From contig JASPKZ010009674.1 in the NCBI GenBank assembly GCA_030220185.1, forward strand, positions 62,001 through 126,000: a stretch of DNA of 64,000 nt, given 5' to 3'. The notes beneath the pieces were generated by a model, which was not told where the DNA came from, did not search any database, and worked only from the letters and a program-made list of their open reading frames with translations. Positions 40,190-51,030 of the stretch are shown here, one piece after another. Source of the DNA: Diploptera punctata (lineage: Eukaryota > Arthropoda > Insecta > Blattodea > Blaberidae). How positions within the stretch are numbered: position 1 is the first letter of the stretch; the number at the start of each line of letters is the position of its first letter. Position numbers and translations under genes: made by a program.

Positions 40190-40485
40190 ATATTTTCGAG
40201 TCCTGGACAAAATTTTATTTTAGAAAGAAAAATTAACACCCAAACTCCAGATCTCTGCCTATATGTACCAGCATAATAACCGTAACATCATTTGAGTTCA
40301 GATACAGACATTAACAATTCTTTCCGCTTATACAATTCTCTATTGACCTTCAGACAAGAATTGCATAAGAGGAATGAATTGTTGAAGTTCGTATCGGAGC
40401 TCAAATGGTGTAAGGGTTATCATGCTGGTGCACAAAATCAGAGTTTCGGACTTTGAGAGTTAATTTTTCTTTCTAAAATAAAAAA
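40190..40485. repeat. Inverted pair of another tRNA-like repeat (subfamily 6)
   Basis: Outer arms TTTATTTTAGAAAGAAAAATT and AATTTTTCTTTCTAAAATAA are inverse copies. Inside, GGTGTAAGGGTTATCATGCTG and its inverse CAGCATAATAACCGTAACATC resemble a tRNA A-box region. Related to 53750-54060. Confidence 0.65.
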
Positions 40486-40559
40486 ATACTGTAATGTTAT
40501 CTTTTAAAAATTAAACATTAAAATATTCTGTAAGCATTAAAAATTTTGGGAACTACTTT

Positions 40560-41250
40560 ATAGTATAACTATTAGTCTGTCTTATTAGCAGGCTCCAGAA
40601 TTTTATGGCATAAAAAGTTTAAAAATTACCCCTAAAATGATAAGGAAAACGCTGTAAAACGATCTGAAAACTTTAAAAAAAGACCCAAAATGTGAAATGT
40701 ATTTTCCTATAGTTAGGTTGCTTTCTTTTTTATTGATGATCTGGATACCACATAAATGTTTTTCGCAACTGGCATGTTGTTTATTGAATGGTAAGTTATT
40801 TTTATCTGCAGTCACTTTTGCTTTACAGAGTTTGCAGAAAAGAATTTCCCCATCTGTAGAAAAAATATCTGGGAATTCAGAAAAAAAGTTTTCTCGGGCA
40901 ACTCCAGGAAAACCTCTTTATCAACTGGCAAGTTGTCCCCTGATGCAGCGCAAAGCTCAAACTTTCATTTGTGGCAACCCTCTGGTACTCTGTCGCACAG
41001 TGGTCAGCATCGTTTCTATATCAATGAGCACTTGGCAGGACTATTCATGGGTCCGTCCATCGGCAGTGAGGCCCTTGTTCCAGTGATTCACAGCATTCAC
41101 TATGAAACTAGTTCTAAAGACAATTTAACACCAGCCCATTTTAGTTTTTCTGTTCCCGTGGTGACCTACAGTTGCAGTCCTGCCTCAGAGTTGGGTTTCC
41201 CCACAGTTCCAGCAGGCCGGTCTTTCATGTCTACAATGCTTGTTTGGTAA
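40560..41250 (+). other. Unassigned segment with coding-like open frame
   Basis: 40933-41250 is open for 105 codons: SPDAAQSSNFHLWQPSGTLSHSGQHRFYINEHLAG...EALVPVIHSIHYETSS...PAGRSFMSTMLVW. Composition is more balanced than that of neighbouring introns. A frame-shifted upstream part (about 40860-40932) reads SGNSRKTSLSTGK. I do not recognise the protein. It is not part of Hyd: exon 6 and exon 7 are phase-compatible without it. It might be a retrocopy piece or a decayed transposon ORF. The hAT insertion begins immediately after it. Confidence 0.45.
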
Positions 41251-41254
41251 TCAT

Positions 41255-43298
41255 TAGAGCGCGGAATTTTATGAAATTTCATGTTTTAAACTATTTGTCA
41301 GAGAGCGCTGAGACTAAGTATCTTTACATTTCATGATATGTAGAATCAAATAAGACCAACAAAAAACTTCATATTTCATAATTATTTTAGCAAAATGTTC
41401 ATATTTTAGTGAAAATTTCATACTCCTTCATATTTTTCAACTTTCAAATTCCCGTACTTTTTTTTTCAATAGAAGTTCTAGGAATTCATTAAAATATTTC
41501 TTGAAATAAATGTATTTATGTAATTTTTGACAGTGTAACGTGGTAGACAAGTGAAAATTCTTCAGTATTCCTTCTGAACAAGATAGATAGATTTTATAAA
41601 AGCAAATAATTAGATGAGGAGTCACAGAGTGACAGTGTTAGATGGAGGTTTCTGTCCTAAACTCGATCCCCAGACAAGAACATGAGCCTAGATGAATAAG
41701 GAAAAGAATGTTGGAATATTCTATAGTCAGGTAAAATAGCTGTCACTCGTTATTGTTACCTGAGAGCAGTCCTTACTTTCTGAACAGATTACAGCATTTA
41801 AATATAGGTAACTTGAAGCAGTAAAGTAAAGTAATCCCACTAAAGGCCTCAAGAGGTCCTTGGGGTAGTAGGAGGATAAGGCTACCACTTTTTCTGGACA
41901 ATCGGCACTTGATGTCAGCCCTGCATGACGGCCGCCTGTACCCCCAGAACAAGCGTCTGGTACTCATTTCCGTTTAAAGTGGTTTGTGAAATTAGTAAAG
42001 TTCATGTAGGTAAGGACATCAAACTATCGAATATAGCATGATACAAGTATGCTGCCTTAACATTGTGTGATGTTGAGCATAATTTTTCATCGTGCAAAAC
42101 AATTTTGACCAACAGGCCTTATAGTTTACTATCAGAAAATATAGAAAAAAACTTCTGTGTATTACAAACAGAATTGACAATTGGATTGTTCAGAACACAA
42201 TTAGACAAAGATTATGGACCTGTTAGACCCATTTCATGAAAAAAAAAATGTTAGAATAATTCTTAACTACATTTCACCATGTTCGAAGTTCAATATTAAA
42301 TGTAACATTAATTGCAAAGAGAGTACTGAAACAATACCTGGAATCAATTATGGACTAATAACTTTTAATATCTTGTTTCTCCAAATATGACATCCGGAAT
42401 GTTTTACTTGTATTTTAAATCGTCCAATTTAATGTTATTGTTACACTTGCATCTCCAGGAATTTAATATCTTTATGCAATGTAAAAACAGCAATAATCCA
42501 AACTATACCCGTTCTAAACTTTGTTAGTGCTATATTTCATGGAAACCTGCTTGTTTTGGTTACAATTTTTTCTTTCTTGTATATGTTTGGATTTCATAAT
42601 TAAATATCATTCAGTACATTAATTAATTGCATTATATATAACCTCTCGGTTTTTATTTATGAAGGTAAAGTGATTCCACTACAGTCTTGGGAGGCCTTTG
42701 GGGGTAGTGGCATGTTGAAGCTCCCATCTTTCTAGACAATAGACACGAGATGTCTGCCGGATTGTCGGATCTACCTTATGGCCGCATTTGTGCCCAGAAC
42801 ATGCATCTAGTACTCCACCAGGCTAAATAAATAAATAAATAAATAAACTTCCATTAGGATCTGAGACCCCAAGTCCACAATGCCACCAGAAGGTCTGGTC
42901 CAGCTAAAAATCTTGACAATATCGAGACTCGAACCCACGACTTTCCTGTTTGTACCACGTTTCCTTATACAACTACACTATGGCGTGATCCATTAAAATT
43001 GTTTCAGATCATGAATATATTTTATATTGGGTCAGAATTAATAAAAAAGCTAATTAAAATTGAAATACAGTGAATATCTTGATTTCTTGAGCTATAAATA
43101 AGTTATGTTTGTCTCATTTATGTGCTGGTATGTACACTTATAAGTTATAGTGGGCCTATGTATATAAATATATGTAAAAAGTTTAGAAAATAGTAGCTTC
43201 ATAATATTTTTGCGTTATAATTTTCATATTTTTCATATTTTGTCTTTATGATTTCATATTTTCGTGTAGTTATTTTCTTCATATAATTCCTCGCTCTA
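41255..43298 (+). mobile_element. hAT element relic with SINE family 2 insertions
   Basis: Ends TAGAGCGCGGAATTTTATG (41255) and inverse TAGAGCGAGGAATTATATG (from 43298). Flanks GTAATCAT (41247-41254) and GTAATAAG (43299-43306) are a possible decayed 8-bp duplication. Subterminal TTCATATTTT repeats occur at 41370-41440 and 43225-43265. 42042-42160 encodes LCDVEHNFSSCKTILTNRPYSLLSENIEK, the C-terminal hAT dimerisation region. SINE family 2 copies are inserted at 41822-41962 (truncated) and 42660-42992. Confidence 0.82.
42660..42992 (-). repeat. SINE family 2, diverged copy
   Basis: GTAAAGTGATTCCACTACAG..., TTTCTAGACAATAGACACGAG, then minus-sense T arm ACTCGAACCCACGAC and D-arm region near 42985. 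An internal AAAT repeat (42824-42846) interrupts it. Shares the body of 9013-9290. Confidence 0.75.
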
Positions 43299-43479
43299 GT
43301 AATAAGTATTGCCACTCAACAAATACTGCAGTCACTTGTTGCATTCATAAGTGTTGCCTGATTGAGGTAATGTGTTATTTTCGTGGTCACCTCCAGGCAC
43401 AAAGCAGCATTCAGGCCACTGTTGATGGTACAATATTCTGCCAGTAACAGATGTTTTACATCCCAGTCTCTTTTGTCAC

Positions 43480-44110
43480 ATACAAAGTGGGTGCTGGCTG
43501 TCGCATTCTTTGGTCCACTAAATGATTTTTAGAATGAATTAGCATTTCTCAATTTTTTCTCACTGCTACCAGTTATTTGTAGCTTCTGCTTCCCTAATCA
43601 CCATCAACTTTGATTAGCACATAACATCTCCGAGGATCAGTAACTTCATATCACATTATTCAATGTAATTTGACTTATTAATAGCATTCATTTTAACATG
43701 TGTACAAAAATTCTATAGAGATAGAATAAGGAATGACAAAATCAGGGAGACATTAAGTGTAAAAAAATTAACAACAGACGTAGAAAAAAGTAGACTGAAA
43801 TGGTTTGAATATTTAAAAACAATGGAAAGGGAAAGACTACCACAAAGACTATTAAATCTCAAGATACAAAGAAAATGACCATGAGAAAGATGGATTAATC
43901 AAGTGAAGAAAAGTCTACAAGAAAGAGGATACGACTGGGAATAACTAAAAAGAAGCAAAGCGTGGTAAGATAGAGATTGTTGGAGACATATTTGGAATCA
44001 ACCTTCCAAAAGCAGGACACAATAAGAGGATGATAATGACAAAAATTGTGTACTTGGCTTTACTGCTGCCATTACAATTTGCAAATGCCATTCTCAAGAC
44101 TTTTATTATG
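43480..44110. mobile_element. Pogo-like element relic interrupted by a LINE 3' end
   Basis: 43500-43700 and 44048-44110 together resemble 19000-19260 (AATGATTTTTAGAATGAATTAGC; TTTACTGCTGCCATTACAATTTGC). Between them, 43713-44038 is a plus-sense LINE end (RLKWFEYLKTMERERLPQRLLN) flanked by ACAAAAATT at 43704-43712 and 44039-44047. A second copy of that LINE is at 56280-56590. Confidence 0.7.
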
Positions 44111-44349
44111 GTGACTTTTCCAGCTTTCCTATTAGCTACTGACTCTTGTATGTTCATTTTGAGCTGCATCATTTGTATACTATGCAAGATAAAAACATTT
44201 AACACTGTAGCTATGTTTCCTATTAAAAGACTAGGTCTTTGGCAAATTTAAGAAAAGTCATGATGTTTATTTTAGGAAAAAAAGTTTATTTATATGGTAT
44301 TGCATATAACTTTTTAGCCAATAAGGTATGTTTGTTTGGTACCTTATCT

Positions 44350-44600
44350 TAATACTAAAAGTAATCCCACAACAGGCCTCGGGAGGCCCTTGGGTAGTAG
44401 GAGGTTAAGGCTCCCACTTTTTCTAGACAATCGGCACTTGATGTCAGCCCTGCGTGACGGCCGCCTTGACCCCAGGGCCATAGTGCTGCCAAAAGGTTTT
44501 GGTCAGTTTAAAAATCCTGACCCCACTGGGACTTGAACCCTCGACCTTCCGACTTGTAGCGCAGTGCCTTAACCACTACGCTACGGCGTGCCCTATCTTA
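44350..44600 (-). repeat. SINE family 2
   Basis: AAAAGTAATCCCACAACAGGCC at the tail side; minus-sense head at about 44520-44590 with TAGCGTAGTGGTTAAGGC and GGTTCAAGTCCC. CCTTATCTTAATACTA (44342) and CCTATCTTAATACTA (44592) on the two sides look like a target duplication of about 14 bases. Confidence 0.82.
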
Positions 44601-44768
44601 ATACTATGTATAAAAAAATATAATTGTCTTGCTGTGATAAGTAAAATTTTACTCTTATCATTGTACCCTTGTAATATTTGCATGTTTGGTTTTATACATA
44701 ATTTGAATTATATTTAGCATAGACTGTATTTTCACTAATGATTATTTACTTTATGATTTAATTTTCAG

Positions 44769-44995
44769 CTGCAGATCCACAATCTGCAAGAAGGGATTTT
44801 CTTTCATATTGCCTCTCATTGATGCGAGCACACAATGCTGAACACCTAGACAGTTTGCCAATATTGGATGTGTCAGCCTTAAAACATATAGCCTATGTAT
44901 TTGATGCTTTAATTTATTATATGCGTTCTGGAACTGAAAATACAGAATCTGATGTTATAAGAGATGGAATCCAGATGGATGGCTGGAATGATCAG
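44769..44995 (+). CDS. hyd: UBR5/Hyd, coding exon 7
   Basis: Acceptor ATTTTCAG, donor GTATGT. Frame: base from exon 6 plus CT gives Ala, then [61 protein letters not shown]...DGWNDQ. RDFxxYxLSLMRxHxxEHxDxLPxLD and LKHxAYVxxALIY are strongly conserved across UBR5/Hyd. Length 227 = 2 + 225, donor phase 0. No damage. Confidence 0.96.
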
Positions 44996-45810
44996 GTATG
45001 TTATAAATAAAAAACTGTTGATACGTACAAAAGAAAGTTATGAAGTAGTTTGTTTTAAAATAGATTAAACATTGAATTAGTAATCATCTTTAAATTTCAC
45101 GATAATTAACATTACCTCAAACATGTTTTACATGTTGCTCCCGTAATTTGCTCCATTTAATTGCAGTAGGTATAGTTATAAAACAATATCTCTTGAAGCA
45201 TGTTTAGGTAATTTTTAATTACTAGTAAAATTTAAGTGTGAAAGTCAATTCAGTTTATTTATGTTTAATATATTTGGCCTTCAGTCTTGAGTTCTGTAGT
45301 ATAATTTCTGCAATTAAAACATTGACATAAAGAGTAAACTCAATATTTTGTCTATCACGTCACATTTTCTATATTCACAGCAGAATCAAAAGCAATACTG
45401 ACAAACACTGACAGAATTAAATACAAACTAGAATGCACACTCAAAATTCAGTACTATTTTTCTCATTTGTGTTTATATGGATATGATGCCAAAAGACGGT
45501 CTAAATTTTTTACGCTTTCAGCTTTAATCTTCTTAAGAATCAAATGAATCGTGAATTCTTCTTACCTCTTAATTTAATCTTTTTTTATTATTCAAAAAAG
45601 GCGACAATGATGCTCTTCTTTTAAATGTCATATCATCACCCTAACAAGACCCAAACAGTAGTTGCCCATTATTGAAAGGTTTCAGTGCTCTTGGTAATGG
45701 TGTTCAATATTAAGGATGTCTTGGTGAAATAATTTGGCCTGTTAATCGCTTATAGCTCCCAAATTTTCCACCAAGAATTAAGTGAAAATGCAAAAAGTAG
45801 ATTTTAATGA
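44996..45810. other. Intron, mostly nothing assigned
   Basis: Only AATCAAATGAATCGTGAATTC at 45539 with TTCTTACCTCTTA recalls the Penelope tail at 23800. No other recognisable feature. Confidence 0.4.
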
Positions 45811-45814
45811 TTCA

Positions 45815-46135
45815 TCCACCACTATGGTCTTGTAGCATGCTGCCTTGTCGTGCAGCGGGCCCAGGTTCGATCCCCAATTGGGACAAGTTTCCTGGGTGAT
45901 AGTTTTTTCGTGTTTTTTTTTTTTTTTTCACCTGTAAGACATATGTCACGTAACTTTAAGGCCCCAAACGGTCCCCGAACATCATTACCATCATTAACAT
46001 ATTCATTAAGTTTAGGTTAAGGCCTCTCCTGGCACATCTTTACCATCATCACCACCACCTATTACATATCATTGGGGATTGGGGCAGCGTAACTCCGCCT
46101 TCAGAAGTGGGTTACAATAATGTCATGCCAGGAGA
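45815..46135 (+). repeat. SINE-like repeat with third type of tRNA head
   Basis: CATGCTGCCTTGTCGTGCAGC and B box GGTTCGATCCCC (45873) at the left, then poly-T with TTTTTTTCACCTGTAAGACAT, a GC-richer body and CATCACCACCACC near the end. Head is diverged. No second copy in the window. Confidence 0.6.
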
Positions 46136-46239
46136 GAGAATCCAGAATGTCGAAATAACAACATAGTAGCATTGAATAAAAAAATCAATGATTCTACACC
46201 CATCGTTCTTGTAGCTGACCAACAGGTCATTGGCAATGG

Positions 46240-46440
46240 AAACATTGTATATTTGAAGAGAAAAATATATGCCTAGACCAGGGTTTGAATCCAGGACCTT
46301 TGGCTTTCTATGCCAATGCTCTAACAAACTGAAGTACCTAGGCCTCCAATATAAGTGCAAATTTTTCTCTTATACATAGTAAATAAGAAGACTTTTTATT
46401 GGCAATTTAATCGCTACTTTATAAAAACTAATGGAAACAT
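46240..46440 (-). repeat. tRNA-headed repeat (subfamily 4), minus
   Basis: Head 46273-46347 in minus sense (GGCCTAGGTACTTCAGTTTG..., GGATTCAAACCCTGG). Flanked by TTTGAAGAGAAAAATAT and ATTTTTCTCTTATAC. Confidence 0.75.
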
Positions 46441-46825
46441 TATCATCTTTTTTCTTGTCTAAATCGTCTTTTCTGTTGTCCAAAAAACCTAGACAATTTA
46501 CTTTCAAAGATAGCAAAGCAGCTAATTCAGTATTTATGAGCTTGGTATCAGTGGCTGTATCTTTCAACAATTTTCTTATTTGTGGTCCATCAAATGTGCC
46601 TTCTTTCAGCTTTGTCTCTCTCAATTTGGGAACTTTTCTTTTATGATATTGAAGGCCTGACCTCCATTATCTAGATTTTTCATGAAGTTCTTCAAAGCCC
46701 AAACTTAACGTGAAGCAAAGGTTACATGTTAGGAGTAACAGATGAGGAAGGCATTTCAGCACAACTTGAATTTTTTTTTTGTTTATTGAAGAGTAAAAAG
46801 GTAAAAAGTTAAATATTTATATAAA
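46441..46825. other. Unassigned open frames on both strands
   Basis: 46624-46370 minus (MRETKLKEGTFDGPQIRKLLKDTATDTKLINTELAALLSLK...NFLDNRK) resembles the start of transposon-associated ORFs by its hydrophilic composition, but I recognise no family. Could be the N-terminal portion of a DDE element exapted nowhere. Confidence 0.3.
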
Positions 46826-46829
46826 AATG

Positions 46830-47460
46830 TTTTTATTATTAATTTCATACATCTCAATGATGGATAAATCATATTTGAAGAGAAAAATTATACGCTCAGA
46901 CCGGGACTTGAACCCGGGACCCTTGGTTTTCTAGTCCAAGTGCTCTACCATCTGAGCTACCTGAGCAAGTACCGATCCAAATGCAAATCCTTCTCTATAT
47001 ACGTTGTAATTCCCGCCCACCAAATGCTTTGAAGCCTTTGCTTCTATCTTTGCAAATGGCGGCCTCTATATTAAGAAGACATATTTGGGAATTATACATT
47101 ACATTCAAGTCCCGGTCTGAGCGTATAATTTTTCTCTTTAAATGTGATTTATCCATCATTGAGATGTATGAAATTAATAATAAAAACATTGAAAATAGCC
47201 GTACTGGCATTTATAATGTAATGTATATTCCCAAATATGTCTTCTTAATATAGAGGTCGCCATTTGCAAAGATAGAAGCAAAGGCTTCAAAGCATTTGGT
47301 GGGCGGGAATTACAATGTATATAGAGAAGGATTTGCTTTTGGATCGGTACTTGCTCAGGTAGCTCAGATGGTAGAGCACTTGGACTAGAAAACCAAGGGT
47401 CCCGGGTTCAAGTCCCGGTCTGAGCGCATAATTTTTCTCTTTAAATGTGATTTATATAAA
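46830..47460. repeat. tRNA-headed repeats (subfamily 5), inverted arrangement
   Basis: Minus head 46892-46968; a headless plus T-arm end at 47105-47130 (AAGTCCCGGTCTGAGCG); complete plus head 47354-47427 (GCTCAGGTAGCTCAGATGG, GGGTTCAAGTCCC). The distance between the two plus 3' ends is about 300, so they correspond to a tandem dimer whose first head is truncated and fused to the minus copy. Confidence 0.8.
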
Positions 47461-47539
47461 ACTTCATAATCTGCTGAGTAGAAGCATTGTACTTTACTCC
47501 ATCTAAAGATTAATCAATTTTGATAAAATTATATTTAAA

Positions 47540-47860
47540 TTAATGTTGGGAAGTAAACATTATGAGGTTATGTGATTAATAGTGAGTGGAGAACATATTT
47601 TAACGACTCTCCTCATACAATTTCAAATTTCTTTGATACCAACAATTTCAGACAACATCTTGTCCCTCTTCAGTCATGACTTCCATTGATGAAATTCTCT
47701 GGTTGTTGATTTCTCTCTTGTGCTGTCATCTTTGGTTGGGATTATAAATTTTTAAATTAAATTTTTATCCATCGGAATATCGAAGTTCATAAATAGATAT
47801 TTATTCTTCTGAAACTGTCAATTCCAACGGTTTGTCTAATTAATCAGTTGAGTTGGTAAT
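47540..47860 (-). mobile_element. Penelope-like 3' end, minus, with hammerhead
   Basis: Distal tail TTAATGTTGGGAAGTAAACATTATGAGG (split) then AGTGAGTGGAGAACATAT, CTCCTCATAC, hammerhead 47634-47676 (minus), and coding C-terminus to 47840 (FDIPMDKNL..., PLELTVSEE). Single copy, cut at its 5' end. Confidence 0.8.
47634..47676 (-). ncRNA. Hammerhead ribozyme motif
   Basis: Minus sense: TGA, CTGAAGA, G, stem II GGACAA/TTGTCT with loop GATG, GAAA, stem III region ATTGTTGGT (partly mispaired), cleavage triplet GTA, TCA. Core intact, stem III weakened. Confidence 0.65.
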
Positions 47861-48560
47861 CAAATGGTAAAGAGAAAAATTTATGCCTGAACCGGGAATC
47901 GAACCCCGAACCTTCAGCTTTCCGTGCTGATGCTCTAACCATTGAGCTAATCCAGGCTTCCTTCCCATCCAAGCATAAATCCTTCCGTTACCTTACTGTC
48001 TTGGTCCTACATTCAAATGCTATTAATCATCATTCACAAATACACAATGAATGGCTTCTACCTGAAGAAGACATGAAGGGACTCCACATAGCTATAGCAT
48101 TATTTATTAAATTAATATTAAGAAGCTAAAGCTTAATTAAGTTATGTAGATAGGAAATAACACTATGAGGTTCTTTAATATTGTTTATTTTTTATTATTT
48201 CACTCACCTCATACTAAGAAGCTAAAGCTTCTTAATATAGCTATAGCTATGTGGAGTCCCTTCATGTCTTCTTCAGGTAGAAGCCATTCATTGTGTATTT
48301 GTGAATGATGATTAATAGCATTTGAATGTAGGACCAAGACAGTAAGGTAACGGAAGGATTTATGCTTGGATGGGAAGGAAGCCTGGATTAGCTCAATGGT
48401 TAGAGCATCAGCACGGAAAGCTGAAGGTTCGGGGTTCGATTCCTGGTTCAGGCATAAATTTTTCTCTTTACCATTTGATTACAATAATTTAGTAGTGTAC
48501 TTTAATATACTTATTTCAATCATAGTAACAGCTTTAGCTTCTTAATATTAATTTAATAAA
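47860..48560. repeat. Long palindrome of tRNA-headed repeats (subfamily 3) around a Penelope tail
   Basis: Minus head 47886-47958, plus head 48378-48453. Arms of about 270 bases are almost exact inverse copies (CATGAAGGGACTCCACATAG at 48071 against CTATGTGGAGTCCCTTCATG at 48249). The centre, 48135-48215, is AAGTTATGTAGATAGGAAAT...TTTCACTCACCTCATAC, one end of the foldback family of 12088-12290. Confidence 0.85.
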
Positions 48561-48574
48561 TTGAATTGGTGTTT

Positions 48575-49240
48575 ACTTGATGAAAATCCATATTTATTAA
48601 TTAAGTAAAAATAAAACTTAGTTTTATTTGATTTTCATATTCATCTAATTGTTTCAACAGTTTTGCCTCTTTTCCAATTTCCAATTTTATGATGTTCTAG
48701 CAAACTATATGCAGCAATTGCTGATTTTTCAATTTCACAATTTTTAATATTAATAAGATTGCTTAGTTTATGTTGAAAAGTTATGTTGGATTTAAAAAAA
48801 ATTATTGGTATTTTAGAGATTTGAACTGTAATTGGAGGAATTTTAAATTTTCTGATCCTTATTAATAGACTGAGACATGGAGTCTATAGAAACATTGTTA
48901 TTTTGAATTCTTGGACTCGTTGGTACATTATTTTTATATTGTTTAGGTTTCAGTTTTTCTGACTATAATGTTTTAACATCTATTTCAAGATTTTTAGAAG
49001 AGGAAAAACTGATTTCAAGTGGTTATATCAACTACAGCTTGTGTTTCATTAGTTGATGAGGCAAGTGCATTAATTGGTAGAAGTTTTATTCAGTAATTAC
49101 CAGTCAGGTTCTGATCTCATTTCAACTTATTTACTTTACCATAGATTTTATTCAGACTTGACTTCGTAGTTTTATAATTAGGCTCATATTTCCTATTTTG
49201 AATTCTATAGGAAAAATCACTATGAGGTTTAATTAATTCA
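48575..49240 (-). mobile_element. Degenerate Penelope-like copy, minus
   Basis: Minus sense 48740-48640: SAIAAYSLLEHHKIGNW-like then KLLKQLDE, the segment after GIY-YIG. Further right only short recognisable pieces. The right end (GAAAAATCACTATGAGGTTTAATT at about 49210) is a tail in the opposite sense, so part of this is another foldback-like join. Confidence 0.6.
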
Positions 49241-49474
49241 GTTTGGATTCTCTGTTCTGGACAATTCAGAAGTTGGAACCTCCTGGAACTGGCTTAGGTT
49301 TCACTGGAATAGTTATTGTACTTGTGGAAGTTACCACAATATTGGTAGTAGATGTGGATAATCTTTCCATTAAGCGCAGTCCCAGGCAGACATCACGCGC
49401 ATGCGCCAACAAATGCGAAGCAGTTTACTCTATGGAATATTGCTATGCAGCCAACATTATACATGCTATTTAAC

Positions 49475-49580
49475 AAACCTAAAAGCTAACCTAATGCAAT
49501 TCAAGTACTTTAACCTGTGAAAGACCAACCTAAAAGCTAACCTAACGCAATTTAAGCACTCTAACCTGTGAAAGAATGCA
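49475..49580. repeat. Tandem duplication of about 51 bp
   Basis: AACCTAAAAGCTAACCTAAT... (49476) and AACCTAAAAGCTAACCTAAC... (49527) are two adjacent units ending in AACCTGTGAAAGA. No known function. Confidence 0.85.
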
Positions 49581-49632
49581 ATGCCCAAAAATAAATAGTA
49601 AGTTCTCAAATTCTGAAGTACATAACCTATAA

Positions 49633-50182
49633 ATTAATTAGTCATTTTTACATCTTACCTTATATTTCATGTTTTATTAAACACGGTAACTACAGTTTTC
49701 AAATGATCTTGTCATTCATTTTCAACCGCCATTATGACTACCGGATATTCGTTGGAATCTCCCTCTATAACGTTGCCATCTGGTGTTGATTTGATGAACT
49801 TCGAGATATCGTTGCCATCTGGTATTGATTTGATGAACTTCGAGATGAGGTCACGTTCATCCGGAATGTCGAAATTCATGGATTTAAATTTGTTCTTCTG
49901 AATAAATATTTTCTCCCAAACATCTCGAAGTTCATCAAATCAATACCAGATGGCAATGATATCTCGAAGTTCATCAAATCAACACCAGATGGCAACGTTA
50001 TAGAGGGAGATTCCAACGAATATCCGGTAGTCATAATGGCGGTTGAAAATGAATGACAAGATCATTTGAAAACTATAGTTACCGTGTTTGAAAAACATGA
50101 AATATGAGGTAAGATGTAAAAATGACTCATTAATTTATTAATTAAGAACCTCATAATGTGTTTCCCATTTTTAACTTTGAAT
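49633..50182. mobile_element. Penelope-type foldback with coding C-terminus
   Basis: Arms contain inverse copies of ATCAACACCAGATGGCAACG and GTAGTCATAATGGCGGTTG, meeting at about 49920. Each has a doubled short direct repeat (GATATCTCGAAGTTCATCAAAT ... twice, in inverse on the left). A degenerate hammerhead (TTGAAAA core, palindromic AACTATAGTT) precedes the tail. Right end is the long tail (AAGAACCTCATAATGTGTTTCC). Imperfect duplication ACATAACCTAT / ACATACCTAT at the borders. Confidence 0.8.
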
Positions 50183-50574
50183 ACATACCTATGTTGGCTG
50201 CACTGTTGTATAGAATATTCTTTAAAATCAATGTGGCTGCCTCGTCTTCATGTTACGTATATAGTAATATCATAGAAAAATATGTTCAAGTAATCGTTAT
50301 AAAAAATGTAAAATAACATCCTCATAAGAGTACTCGACAATTTCATTATTATTCCTTCATTAGAAGAGCATTGGTTATATTAATTCTAATTATGGAAGTA
50401 AGTTTGCCATTATATTTTGAGATTTTTTTTTGCCATAATTAAGTTCTGAATTATCAGGGAAGTCCTGAGTCCCATTGAAACTCGTAAATTAACTAGGATG
50501 ATAAAAAAGCCCTATACTTCGGTTACTAAAACAGTCTAGGTAAATTAAATCAACTACAGAACACTGAAAACACT

Positions 50575-51030
50575 ATATTTGAAAAGAAAAATATTCGCCT
50601 AGACTGGGGTATCTGAGCTCAGATGGAAGAGCATTGACATATAAAGTCAAAGGTCCTGGGTTCAAACACCCAGTCTAGGCGTATATTTTTCTTTTCAAAT
50701 ATGATTTGTCCATCATTAAGATGTTTAAAAATGAATAAATTAACATTGAAAGAAGCACTACTGGCTTTATAAGTAATGTTTAAATTCCCAATAAAAAGTC
50801 TTCTTAATAAAGAAGCTGCCATTTGCAAAAATCGTAGCAACGGCTCGTAGTATTTGGGGTTAGGGAATTAACTATGTGTAAGAGAAAAATACGCGTTTAG
50901 ATTGGAGGCCTAGGTGGCTCAGATGGAAGAGCATTGACATAGAAAGTCAAAGGTCCTGGGTTCAAACCCCAGTCTATGCGTATATTTTCTTTTCAAATAT
51001 AATTTGTCCATCATTAAGATGTTTAAAAAT
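50575..51030 (+). repeat. tRNA-headed repeat (subfamily 4) tandem pair, first unit fused to an inverse stub
   Basis: First head 50610-50683 starts directly after a short minus stub (ATTCGCCTAGACTGGGG at 50593). Second complete head 50909-50982. Spacing about 300. Body with GTCTTCTTAATAAAGAAG and AACGGCTCGTAG. Confidence 0.85.
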
